NCBI GenBank assembly: GCA_023433505.1
Contig: JAEZCO010000093.1
Span: 1 to 43,926 of the forward strand
Direction of reading: 5' to 3'
From: Bacillota bacterium
GTDB taxonomy: Bacteria; Bacillota; Clostridia; Acetivibrionales; DTU013
DNA: 43,926 bases
The notes below the pieces were generated by a model. It worked only from the letters and a program-made list of their open reading frames with translations. It was not told the DNA's origin and did not search any database. This document shows, in pieces, positions 24,878 through 32,205 of the stretch; the stretch's first letter is position 1; each line of letters starts with the position of its first letter. The translations under genes were made by a program, and so were the position numbers.

Positions 24878-26593
24878 TTATTTGTTGCCGGGATAGGCGA
24901 AGTCAAGCCCCAGTTTCTTCTTGTTCGCCTGGAATTTGTCGTTCATAACCTTTATAACCTTATCATAGCCCAATGCATCCGTCTGAGCCAGGAAGCTGTT
25001 CCACTCTTTCTCTACTCCTTCAGGCGTTGGGGAAATGAGCGCTTTAGCCATCATCTCCGGCCTTAATTTGTTTACCTGCGCCAGAATAGCCGCCTCATCC
25101 GATCCGCCTTGCGGGTTGAGTCCTTCAAAGGGCATGTTTGAGAAGGCATATTTGTTGAAGAAAGCAAAATTATCCGCCCACATTTGATCGATAGGAGTTG
25201 AAGGCAGAGGTTTCATTCTCGCGCCTCTGAGACGGTCGTACATGAACCACAAAATTCCCGGATTTTCCGGAGTGCCGGAGAAGCCGTATTTAAGAAGCGC
25301 TTTGTCGGAATTTTCTTCAAATTCGGCTTTAATATCAGGATTTAATACTGCTTTTCCATCCTTCACGGTAAAGGTCTGGCCTTCTACTCCGACAGTCGTC
25401 AAATCCTGACCTTCTTCACTATACAGGTAATTAAAGAGTCTTATAATCCTGTCAGGATTTTTGGCGTTTTGGGATATGCAGGATGCAAGCCAGCCGCTCA
25501 TTGACGACGAATGCAGATAGGTTTCAGGAGTACCCATGCCGTTAAGAGGGCCAACACCCGTCCATTTTACATTTTTGTCGTTCCTGTAAAGGTCCAGACA
25601 GGGTCCGAGGTAATCTCCTATACATCCCATGAAGCAGAATACCTGGCCTGATGTCGCTTTTTCCGCCTGGGTATCATAGGTTCCGGTAAAATTCTCTTTT
25701 GACATCAAGCCTTCATTATAAAGCTTGTTTATGAACTTGAGAATTTTCAGATATCCGGGATCCTTGTATCTGTTGCCGAAAGTGCCGTCTTTCTGCTCAT
25801 CGTTGATGTTGTAGAAGTCACTGGCATACCAAAAGACATCATCACAGACATCATACCCTATCCAGAGAGGTATAACCTTTTTGCCGTTGTACTCAATGTT
25901 TCCGTCCTTGACCTTTTTCAGTGCCGCCAGCATTCCTTCCTCTGTTTTGAAATCATCGGCAGTTATTCCGAGCTTGTCCATGATTTCCTGTCTTGCATTA
26001 ATACCGCTGTTGGTAGCTAAACTGTCTGATTGCGTAAGCTTGTCATAAGCTGTGTACATGCACGGAAAGCCGTACATATTGCCATCGTTGTATGTATACC
26101 AGCCAGCCATCGATTTGGGTATGATGTCTTTAAATCCGGGTGCATACTGATCTATCAATTTGTTCAAAGGCTGAAGCAATCCGCCTTGCTGCAAAAGACC
26201 GAACTGAGGAGAAGTCTGTCCGACGGATACAACATCCGGCAGCGAATTGGAAGCGATCATGGTATTGATTTTTTCATCCTCGTCACCGCCCACCGGAAAC
26301 GAGAAATTGATCTTTATCCCTGTCTTTTCCTGAAGAACCTTTGCCGCAAAGGTTACTGCGGGGTCAAATGTGGAGTTGAAATCGGATGCGGAAACATACC
26401 AATTAATCTCCAGCGGAGATGTGTCCAGCGTCCAACTGTCCGCTTTGGCAGCGTCGCTTGTCTGACCTGCGGTTGTGGAAGCGGGCGCGGCAGTGGTGGT
26501 GGACTCCTGTTTGGCAGTACCGCATCCTGCCATTATTGTCAGCAGCATAACTACTGCGGCAATAATGCTAATAAGTTTTACAGTACGATTCAT
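24878..26593 (-). CDS. Extracellular solute-binding lipoprotein, large type (LipO/YtcQ-like)
   Basis: 571 residues. A signal peptide with lipobox ends at Cys24 (LLTIMAGCGT), followed by a Ser/Thr/Ala linker. The mature protein is of the large binding-protein type found with YtcP/LplB permeases: LQEKTGIKINFSFPVGGDEDEKINTMIASNSLPDVV near residue 88-122 and the ending KVIKVMNDKFQANKKKLGLDFAYPGNK. Such systems import complex oligosaccharides such as pectin-derived or xylan-derived fragments (family knowledge). GAGGGGG precedes the ATG. It is third in the operon, after both permeases, unlike the first importer where it comes first. Confidence 0.93.
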   Translation of the reverse strand: MNRTVKLISIIAAVVMLLTIMAGCGTAKQESTTTAAPASTTAGQTSDAAKADSWTLDTSPLEINWYVSASDFNSTFDPAVTFAAKVLQEKTGIKINFSFPVGGDEDEKINTMIASNSLPDVVSVGQTSPQFGLLQQGGLLQPLNKLIDQYAPGFKDIIPKSMAGWYTYNDGNMYGFPCMYTAYDKLTQSDSLATNSGINARQEIMDKLGITADDFKTEEGMLAALKKVKDGNIEYNGKKVIPLWIGYDVCDDVFWYASDFYNINDEQKDGTFGNRYKDPGYLKILKFINKLYNEGLMSKENFTGTYDTQAEKATSGQVFCFMGCIGDYLGPCLDLYRNDKNVKWTGVGPLNGMGTPETYLHSSSMSGWLASCISQNAKNPDRIIRLFNYLYSEEGQDLTTVGVEGQTFTVKDGKAVLNPDIKAEFEENSDKALLKYGFSGTPENPGILWFMYDRLRGARMKPLPSTPIDQMWADNFAFFNKYAFSNMPFEGLNPQGGSDEAAILAQVNKLRPEMMAKALISPTPEGVEKEWNSFLAQTDALGYDKVIKVMNDKFQANKKKLGLDFAYPGNK

Positions 26594-26662
26594 TTTGCTT
26601 TTCCCCCTCTGATAATTTAATTTTATATCAATACCGTAAGGGTATCAATATGCAATGAAGTG

Positions 26663-27544
26663 TCAACCTTTAACAGAGCCTATCAAGAGCCCCTTCACAA
26701 AATATCTTTGCAAAAAAGGATAAACCAGAATAATGGGAATGGTTGTTACCATCATCGTCGAGAACTGGATGGTCTTTGAGCTTATATGGGGATTCTTTAC
26801 AAGATTGGCGGCCCGCGTGGCAAGGGCGGTGGCTTCCTGCTGCGTGCGGACGATCTTTAAAAGATAGATCATGATGGTTTGAAGCTTGGGGTCGGTGGTA
26901 AAGAGCATCGAGTCAAAATATGCATTCCAATTGTATATGCCAGTGAACAGAGTTATTGCTGCAACAACCGGCATGGACACCGGGAGGACGATTCGGAAAA
27001 ATATGCTGTATTCATGGGCGCCATCCAGCTTTGCCGATTCAACAATGGAATCGGGAATTTCTCTGAAGGAAGCCTGAAAAATCAAAACGTCAAAAAAGCT
27101 GAACAACCCGGGAATGATATAAACCAGGAAATTATTAATAAAGCCCAGGGATTTCAGCACCATATAATAGGGTATCAAGCCGCCGCTGAACAACATGGTT
27201 GCCAATCCCATAATTGCATAGACATTCCTGCCTTTCAGGTTTTTCTTTGAAAATCCGTAGGCAAAAATCCCGGTGAACAGCACATGTCCGAAAGTAGCGA
27301 TAACCGTCCTTGCCAAAGTAATCTTATATGCATTCAGGATTGTTCTGTCCATAAATACAATCTCATAATTGACCAGCGTCCATTTTCTGGTTATGAGGTT
27401 TACACCCCCCCGCATATAATCCAGCCCGTCATTGAAGGATCCGATCAACGCATACCAGAAAGGGTATAATGTGGCAAATACGACAATAATCATGATAAAT
27501 ATGTTTACACCGTTAAAAACCTTATCTTTCCATGACTTCCCCAT
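26663..27544 (-). CDS. Carbohydrate ABC transporter permease (YtcP/LplC-like)
   Basis: 293 residues, multi-span membrane protein. The first hydrophobic segment is VNIFIMIIVVFATLYPFWYALIG. The EAA loop is IPDSIVESAKLDGAHEYSIFFRI near residue 185-205. The C-terminus PFLQRYFVKGLLIGSVKG is characteristic of this permease class. GGAGAAG lies 5 bases before the ATG. It pairs with the upstream permease to form the channel. Confidence 0.93.
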   Translation of the reverse strand: MGKSWKDKVFNGVNIFIMIIVVFATLYPFWYALIGSFNDGLDYMRGGVNLITRKWTLVNYEIVFMDRTILNAYKITLARTVIATFGHVLFTGIFAYGFSKKNLKGRNVYAIMGLATMLFSGGLIPYYMVLKSLGFINNFLVYIIPGLFSFFDVLIFQASFREIPDSIVESAKLDGAHEYSIFFRIVLPVSMPVVAAITLFTGIYNWNAYFDSMLFTTDPKLQTIMIYLLKIVRTQQEATALATRAANLVKNPHISSKTIQFSTMMVTTIPIILVYPFLQRYFVKGLLIGSVKG

Positions 27545-27583
27545 ATTACTTCTCCTGTCGATAAATTATAAGAATCGGTATCT

Positions 27584-28528
27584 TCAAAACAGGCCTTTAT
27601 CCGTAAGCTTTCTTGATAATGTGTTTGCCCCCACCAGCAGGATTGTGCCGACCACCGATTGGAAAACACCCACCGCGGCAGCGTATGAAAAACGCAGAAG
27701 CTCTTTGATTCCCATTTTATAGACATAGGTGTCTATGGTTTCACTCATGCTGACATTCAAATTGTTCTGCAATACCCAGATCTGGTCAAAGCCCGTGCTG
27801 AGCATGGAACTGATGTTCAAAAGCAGCAGGATGATGATCGTCCCCTGTATGGACGGAAGAATGACATGCCATATACGCCTGAATCTGCCCGCTCCATCGA
27901 CAATTGCAGCTTCAACCATTTCCGAAGGTACACCCGCTATTGCAGCAAGATATAATATAGCTCCATACCCCAGCCCCTTCAGCGTATTTACCGCTACCAC
28001 GATAATCCAGAAAAGATGAGGGTTGCCCATAAAGAATATGGGTTCCTTCACCCATCCCAGCGCCATCAGGACATGGTTTACAACCCCGGTTTCCGGGCTT
28101 AATATGCTGATCATCAAGCCGCCGAAAATTATCCACGAATTGAAATAAGGCAAATAGGAAACCGTCTGGCAAAATCTTTTGAACTTTTGGCTTTGAAGTT
28201 CATTCAACAGCAGTGCAAACAGGATTGGCGCCGGGAATGTGATGAGCAGGCCCAGAATGTTTATTCCAAGGGTATTTCGCAGTACGAGAAGGAATTTGGG
28301 ATCCGTGATGAAATCATGAAAATTTTTCAAGCCAACCCAGTTGGAATCAAAAAAGCCGGCAAGTCCCGCAATCGGAGAATAATTTTTAAAAGCGATGGTG
28401 ATACCGAACATTGGCAAAAAGTTGAAAATAAGCATAAACAGGACGCCTGGCAATACCATGCTCTGTATGTCCAACTGCCTGAGAAAGCCCGATTTTTTTA
28501 TCCTAGTGACAATCGAAGTTGTTCCCAC
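27584..28528 (-). CDS. Carbohydrate ABC transporter permease (YteP/LplB-like)
   Basis: 314 residues. Hydrophobic segments include MVLPGVLFMLIFNFLPMFGI near residue 23-42. The EAA loop is VPSEMVEAAIVDGAGRFRRIWHVI near 195-218. The start is GTG with AGAGGAAG just upstream. It is the first gene of the second importer operon, directly behind a promoter with paired direct repeats. It has no ATPase partner in the window. Confidence 0.92.
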   Translation of the reverse strand: MGTTSIVTRIKKSGFLRQLDIQSMVLPGVLFMLIFNFLPMFGITIAFKNYSPIAGLAGFFDSNWVGLKNFHDFITDPKFLLVLRNTLGINILGLLITFPAPILFALLLNELQSQKFKRFCQTVSYLPYFNSWIIFGGLMISILSPETGVVNHVLMALGWVKEPIFFMGNPHLFWIIVVAVNTLKGLGYGAILYLAAIAGVPSEMVEAAIVDGAGRFRRIWHVILPSIQGTIIILLLLNISSMLSTGFDQIWVLQNNLNVSMSETIDTYVYKMGIKELLRFSYAAAVGVFQSVVGTILLVGANTLSRKLTDKGLF

Positions 28529-28565
28529 GAGATCTTCCTCTTTTCATTTTTATAGGAATACGAAA

Positions 28566-28592
28566 CTTTACACTACCTTTACACTAATTATA
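28566..28592 (-). promoter_or_regulatory. Importer promoter with two 10-bp direct repeats 11 bp apart
   Basis: On the minus strand a perfect TATAAT (28592-28587) is followed at once by TAGTGTAAAG twice (28586-28577 and 28575-28566), an 11-base period that places both on one helix face. No good -35 is found at 16-18 bases. The repeats are candidate binding sites for the nearby AraC-type response regulator or a repressor. The permease GTG follows about 38 bases later. Confidence 0.6.
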
Positions 28593-28619
28593 CAATTGCA
28601 CGCTCCAGCCACACATACC

Positions 28620-28654
28620 TTGATTTGCTTTACGGTGCCATTTTTTGCGCAGAA
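28620..28654 (-). repeat. ~26-bp dispersed repeat, copy 2, forming a gene end
   Basis: On the minus strand: GCGCAAAAAATGGCACCGTA then AAGCAAATCAA. Its first half codes the last residues (AQKMAP) and stop codon of the BadF-type kinase gene. Confidence 0.85.
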
Positions 28655-29625
28655 TGCAGAATCTTTTTCCGCAGCGCTTCGCCGGCAACTCCGTGCAATT
28701 CTTCATAAGCCCAAAGCACAGCTCCGGCCACAGGAGGCTCCTTCACAAGGTGATACCGCAGCCGGATGCCGATTTTTTCCCCAAGCTCGCTTTTGAGTGT
28801 TTCTATGATGGTTGGGTTTTCGCCTTTTGCATAAATCGAGCCCGCCAGCAGGATATCAATTTCTTCTTCCCCGGAAAAATCAAACCGCTTAAAAGCTTCA
28901 ATCACAGGCTTCGCCACGCTCCTGCCAACCTGCTTCAGAAGCTCCAGAGCTGCGGCGTCGCCTTTGTTTGCGGCAATAAATGCAATGCTTGAAATCGTGC
29001 TTCTTGAAATAATTCCCGTAGAAACCTTTTCATAGATAGCGTCTACGAGTATTTTTTCATCAAGGATACCTAGAATAGTAAAAAGAATTTCTTTCATGAG
29101 GGTCTTTTGTCCGCTTTTGTAGATTGACTCGTAAACGGTTCGGAGAACCTTGTTTGAGATGAATTGCCCTCCGGCATCATCCCCGGACAGATCTCCCAGG
29201 CCCCCGATTTGAAGCATGTTTCCATTGCGGTCGATGACGCCGCAGGTAGTTCCCGTACCGATATTGCTGCAAATTCCATATCCCTTTTTACTGCCTGCTT
29301 TTAATCCGAGAAATGCGTCGTTGCAGACTTTGAAGCCTTTCAACCCGATATCCGCTATTCTTTTGCCTATCTCGGCATGCTGCTTTTCCGTATCCGCGCC
29401 CGCAAGCCCGAAAACACCGAAACAGATATCCCCCGCTGAAAGGCCGGTGACGGAAAGCAGCTCGTGAATACGCTTGTCCAGTTCCTGCTGCATTCCTTCA
29501 TATCCGATGTTCTCATGACTTGCCGTTCCGGCCCTGATAAAATTCACAAGGTTTCCGCATGTATCACATAGTGCGTAATGAGTCTTTGTGTTGCCCCCAT
29601 CCACACCCAGTATATATTCGGTCAC
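28630..29625 (-). CDS. BadF/BadG-family ATPase, N-acetylglucosamine-kinase-like, second paralogue
   Basis: 331 residues from GTG 29625, chosen because GGGAGC (29634-29639) lies 8 bases upstream; an ATG seven codons earlier lacks such a site. Phosphate-1 motif is YILGVDGGNTKTHYALCD. GVFGLAGADTEKQ near 70, GICSNIGTGTTCGVI near 120 and IDILLAGSIYAKGENP near 270 complete the ASKHA fold. Its final codons and stop lie in a dispersed 26-bp repeat, so the natural end may have been altered. The previous gene ends about 100 bases upstream. It probably phosphorylates a monosaccharide released from the imported substrate; it is well diverged from the kinase at 21577-22572. Confidence 0.9.
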   Translation of the reverse strand: MTEYILGVDGGNTKTHYALCDTCGNLVNFIRAGTASHENIGYEGMQQELDKRIHELLSVTGLSAGDICFGVFGLAGADTEKQHAEIGKRIADIGLKGFKVCNDAFLGLKAGSKKGYGICSNIGTGTTCGVIDRNGNMLQIGGLGDLSGDDAGGQFISNKVLRTVYESIYKSGQKTLMKEILFTILGILDEKILVDAIYEKVSTGIISRSTISSIAFIAANKGDAAALELLKQVGRSVAKPVIEAFKRFDFSGEEEIDILLAGSIYAKGENPTIIETLKSELGEKIGIRLRYHLVKEPPVAGAVLWAYEELHGVAGEALRKKILHSAQKMAP

Positions 29626-29725
29626 TATTGCCAGCTCCCATCCCATTCCGGATCAGAGATATTCTTAAGTTTTGCGGACTCATTCATATCCCGCCCGGAG
29701 GTGTATTGAATTAACTGCGGATTGA

Positions 29726-30472
29726 TTAAATTTCCCGTGCCAGCCACTTGACCGCGTTGACCCAGAATTTATCATAATATTCCCAGTTCAAAAATTCAGG
29801 CGGCCCCCAATGAGGCGCACAGTCACTGGCAAAGGCAAAGGTCCTGCCCTTCTCATACTCCTGGGCAGCCATAAAAATATCCTTCCCGCATTTGGCCAGA
29901 ACCGCTTCATCATTTCTGGGCAGCAACCGGTTGTATCCCAGGAAAAGAGGCCATTCTCCGTTAATGTCGGCCAAAATGGGATGATCTTTCCTGACGATTT
30001 CTACTTTTGCTCCCTGGGGCATTTCGACCCTGTCATCATACGTCTGCATTTCAATAGGAAGAATCTCCCCAATTTCAGTATCCCTGTACCTTGCTTTGCC
30101 ATCTACGCCCTGAAAGGAGTAATACCCTCCGATCATCGCAAAGCCTCCGCCTTCTTCGACATATTCCTTTATTGCCGCCAGCCGGTTGCCTTTTATGATG
30201 GACTTTGAGGTTGTATCCGGATGCAGCAGCAGGGTATTGCTTCCCAGGTCGCTGATGATTACTGCGCCATATTGTTTCAATTCATTTTTATCAAAAGGGA
30301 AATCCCTTAACGCCTGATGGTCAGGCATATACGTTACTTCTATGCCTGCTTTTTCAAGGGCTTCCCTCAGCCATTTTACGACTTCGGTATAGGTACATGC
30401 CGTGCAGAAATCGTAACCTTTAATGTCTATTGCTTGCTGAATCCACGACTCTCCTGCAATTAAAACTTTCAT
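29726..30472 (-). CDS. PF07090-type glutamine-amidotransferase-like protein
   Basis: 248 residues, class-I amidotransferase/ThuA-like fold. The N-terminus MKVLIAGESWIQQAIDIKGYDFCTACTYTEVV and GGGFAMIGGYYSFQGVDGKARYRDTEIGEILPIEM near residue 108-142 match the PF07090 (DUF1355) family. The elbow has Tyr/Ser (GGYYSFQG) where true amidotransferases carry the catalytic Cys, so glutaminase activity is unlikely. Relatives often sit in sugar-degradation loci beside ADP-ribosylglycohydrolases and GH genes, with no established activity. GGGGGA precedes the ATG. It is co-directional with its neighbours, about 100 bases apart on both sides. Confidence 0.88.
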   Translation of the reverse strand: MKVLIAGESWIQQAIDIKGYDFCTACTYTEVVKWLREALEKAGIEVTYMPDHQALRDFPFDKNELKQYGAVIISDLGSNTLLLHPDTTSKSIIKGNRLAAIKEYVEEGGGFAMIGGYYSFQGVDGKARYRDTEIGEILPIEMQTYDDRVEMPQGAKVEIVRKDHPILADINGEWPLFLGYNRLLPRNDEAVLAKCGKDIFMAAQEYEKGRTFAFASDCAPHWGPPEFLNWEYYDKFWVNAVKWLAREI

Positions 30473-30545
30473 AATCGTTTATCCCCCTGTCAAATTTAAA
30501 ATAATCTTATTTTATTATTCCTGTTTATTCCTTCCGCATATATCC

Positions 30546-30582
30546 TTTGATTTGCTTAAAGGTGCCATTTTTTGCTCATGCG
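30546..30582 (-). repeat. ~26-bp dispersed repeat, copy 3
   Basis: On the minus strand: GAGCAAAAAATGGCACCTTT then AAGCAAATCAAAGG. It begins at the stop codon of the ADP-ribosylglycohydrolase gene, the same position relative to a gene end as copy 2. Confidence 0.85.
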
Positions 30583-31712
30583 TAAAATTCGGCTTTTTGG
30601 CGAAACACGATTTGATCTTTCTGAAAAATTTCACGGATGACCTGATGAAAGTCCTCTGCCATTTTTCCATAGTTTCTTCGATTCGCTTCGTCTGAAGCTT
30701 TCCTTAAATGCTCCGGAATGCCGCCCATGCCATACAAAGCGCCGAATACACCCATTGCCATACCTGCAATTGAGTCGCAATCCCTGCCGTACATTACTGC
30801 CGAACGGAGTGTTTTGATAAAATCTCCGTTGCCGTATTTTACAGCAGCCAACGCTATCGGCAGTTCTTCAATTGACCTCATTCTGGAAGGCCTTCCCGCA
30901 TCATTCCCCTCGATAAACTGATTTGCTTTATCATCTGTATTTATGTCAATATCAATAGGTTCTCCGTAAGGAAAAAAGGCCTGCCTTGTCTTCCCGATAA
31001 AAGTATCGACGGAATCATTCGGATCAACGGCATTCATTACAGCCGCAATTGCTTTTTTTGTCCCGTCCCGGGCAACAAGTAAGGCCTTCTCCAAAGAATC
31101 CTGAAAAGTGCCCTCCCGCCTGAAGGCATTTGCAAAGAATGCCGCCAGAACTGCCGCACCCTCCACAGCATAAGACTCATTATGTGCCAGTCCAAAAGCG
31201 GCCGCTTCCTGATAAGCACTCCACGAATCACCGGCATTTACGGCGCCTATTGGCATAATATACATGGCGACGCCACAGTTTACGCAATTCCCGGCCCCTG
31301 CACTGCGCGGGTCCACTGAGTGCCCCATCATCCTCATCCACGGATATTTTTCGGGATACCATATCCTTTCGATGATCGGTAATCTGCACTGCCTTTCCGG
31401 CAGCCAGACAACAGTCTCCGTCATTTCATAAAGCATAAATGTTTCGAAATCATAGGCGTCCATATGCCTGCGGCTATTGGAATACGCCCTGATAAGAGCC
31501 TCTGTCATGAGCGTGTCGTCTGTTATCCTGCCGAAGCCCTTTCCCGTGGACGGATCGTTTTTGTGTGTTACCGGTAAGAATTCAGCAAAGTCATGATCAT
31601 GGAACTGTTTCCTGATCCCGTCAGACGTCCAGCCCTCAACCGGTGCTCCCATAGCATCGCCAATCGCTATCCCGTATAATGCACCCTTTATTTTCTCAAT
31701 GAAGTCCGGCAT
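30576..31712 (-). CDS. ADP-ribosylglycohydrolase-family protein
   Basis: 378 residues, DraG/ARH fold. The metal site is intact: GDAMGAP (residues 19-25), TDDT (64-67, in GRITDDTLMTEA) and the late pair in GRDCDSIAGMAMG near 310. Two Mg2+ or Mn2+ ions would bind there. Classical members remove ADP-ribose from proteins. This one heads a sugar importer cluster and there is no DraT-like transferase or nitrogenase gene, so a small-molecule glycosidic (N- or O-ribosyl) substrate is more likely. AGGAG lies 9 bases before the ATG. A terminator-like hairpin stands 43 bases upstream of the start. Confidence 0.9.
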   Translation of the reverse strand: MPDFIEKIKGALYGIAIGDAMGAPVEGWTSDGIRKQFHDHDFAEFLPVTHKNDPSTGKGFGRITDDTLMTEALIRAYSNSRRHMDAYDFETFMLYEMTETVVWLPERQCRLPIIERIWYPEKYPWMRMMGHSVDPRSAGAGNCVNCGVAMYIMPIGAVNAGDSWSAYQEAAAFGLAHNESYAVEGAAVLAAFFANAFRREGTFQDSLEKALLVARDGTKKAIAAVMNAVDPNDSVDTFIGKTRQAFFPYGEPIDIDINTDDKANQFIEGNDAGRPSRMRSIEELPIALAAVKYGNGDFIKTLRSAVMYGRDCDSIAGMAMGVFGALYGMGGIPEHLRKASDEANRRNYGKMAEDFHQVIREIFQKDQIVFRQKAEFYA

Positions 31713-31754
31713 CCGTTACATCTCCTGTCTATTTTTATTTTACATTTAAAAACC

Positions 31755-31787
31755 AGACGGGGGCACATCTTTCACGCGCCCCCGTCT
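31755..31787 (-). terminator. Terminator or leader attenuator before the ADP-ribosylglycohydrolase gene
   Basis: A perfect 10-base stem (AGACGGGGGC with GCCCCCGTCT) is followed on the minus strand by GGTTTTTAAA. It would end transcripts from the secreted propeller gene at 32206-33732, but it also lies only ~43 bases before the next start codon, within the likely leader of that gene. Confidence 0.8.
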
Positions 31788-31789
31788 AT

Positions 31790-32100
31790 GCTGTCAAAAA
31801 ATTATGGCATAATTTGCGAATAAAGCGGAATGCCCATTGCGTCATTGGTATGAAAAAGGAGTCTATTGTAGGGGCGACCACTGGTCGCCTACCCTGGAAG
31901 GCTCTTGAATGGCGATCAGTGATCGCCGCTACATCTTTTCCTTCTCATGTGTGCCGCTCTGTAGCATGGCGTCATTGCCAGGAGCGGCAGCTACGCGGCA
32001 ATCTCATCGGTTTACAAGATGCTTCCCTGTCAAAAATGTCTTTTGAGATTGCCGCGCTCCACTGCGTTGCGCTCGCAATGACAGATGGGATGGTGCGTAC
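31790..32100 (+). mobile_element. MITE-like repeat family, copy interrupted by another repeat
   Basis: Left end GCTGTCAAAAAATTATGGCA, right end CTCGCAATGACAGATGGGAT then GGTGCGTAC. The right part (about 31985-32092) matches the copy at 21466-21560 nearly base for base. The middle contains an unrelated palindromic repeat (31867-31934) that the other copies lack. No coding frame is present. Together with the hairpin before it, this accounts for the 493-base gap between genes. Confidence 0.8.
31867..31934. repeat. Nested palindromic repeat (GGCGACC / GGCGATC type)
   Basis: Ends are TGTAGGGGCGACC and GATCGCCGCTACA, in inverted orientation. Inside are two palindromes, GGCGACCACTGGTCGCC (31873-31889) and GGCGATCAGTGATCGCC (31911-31927). 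Repeats of this appearance are scattered in many Clostridia genomes. It interrupts the MITE-like copy. Confidence 0.75.
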
Positions 32101-32205
32101 TGCCATAAAAATTACATAGCATCCCCCATCCGAAGCTGCTTATCATATAATTTTCTGCCACCTGACAGGACCCACTGTGCTTTTTATCAAATAACCCTCT
32201 GAGGT

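Noticed and set aside
26030..26620. 196-codon plus-strand open frame
   Set aside because: Antisense to the N-terminal half of the solute-binding lipoprotein; low-complexity translation.
30576..31712. DraG regulator of nitrogenase
   Set aside because: No DraT or nitrogen-fixation gene nearby, and the context is sugar import.
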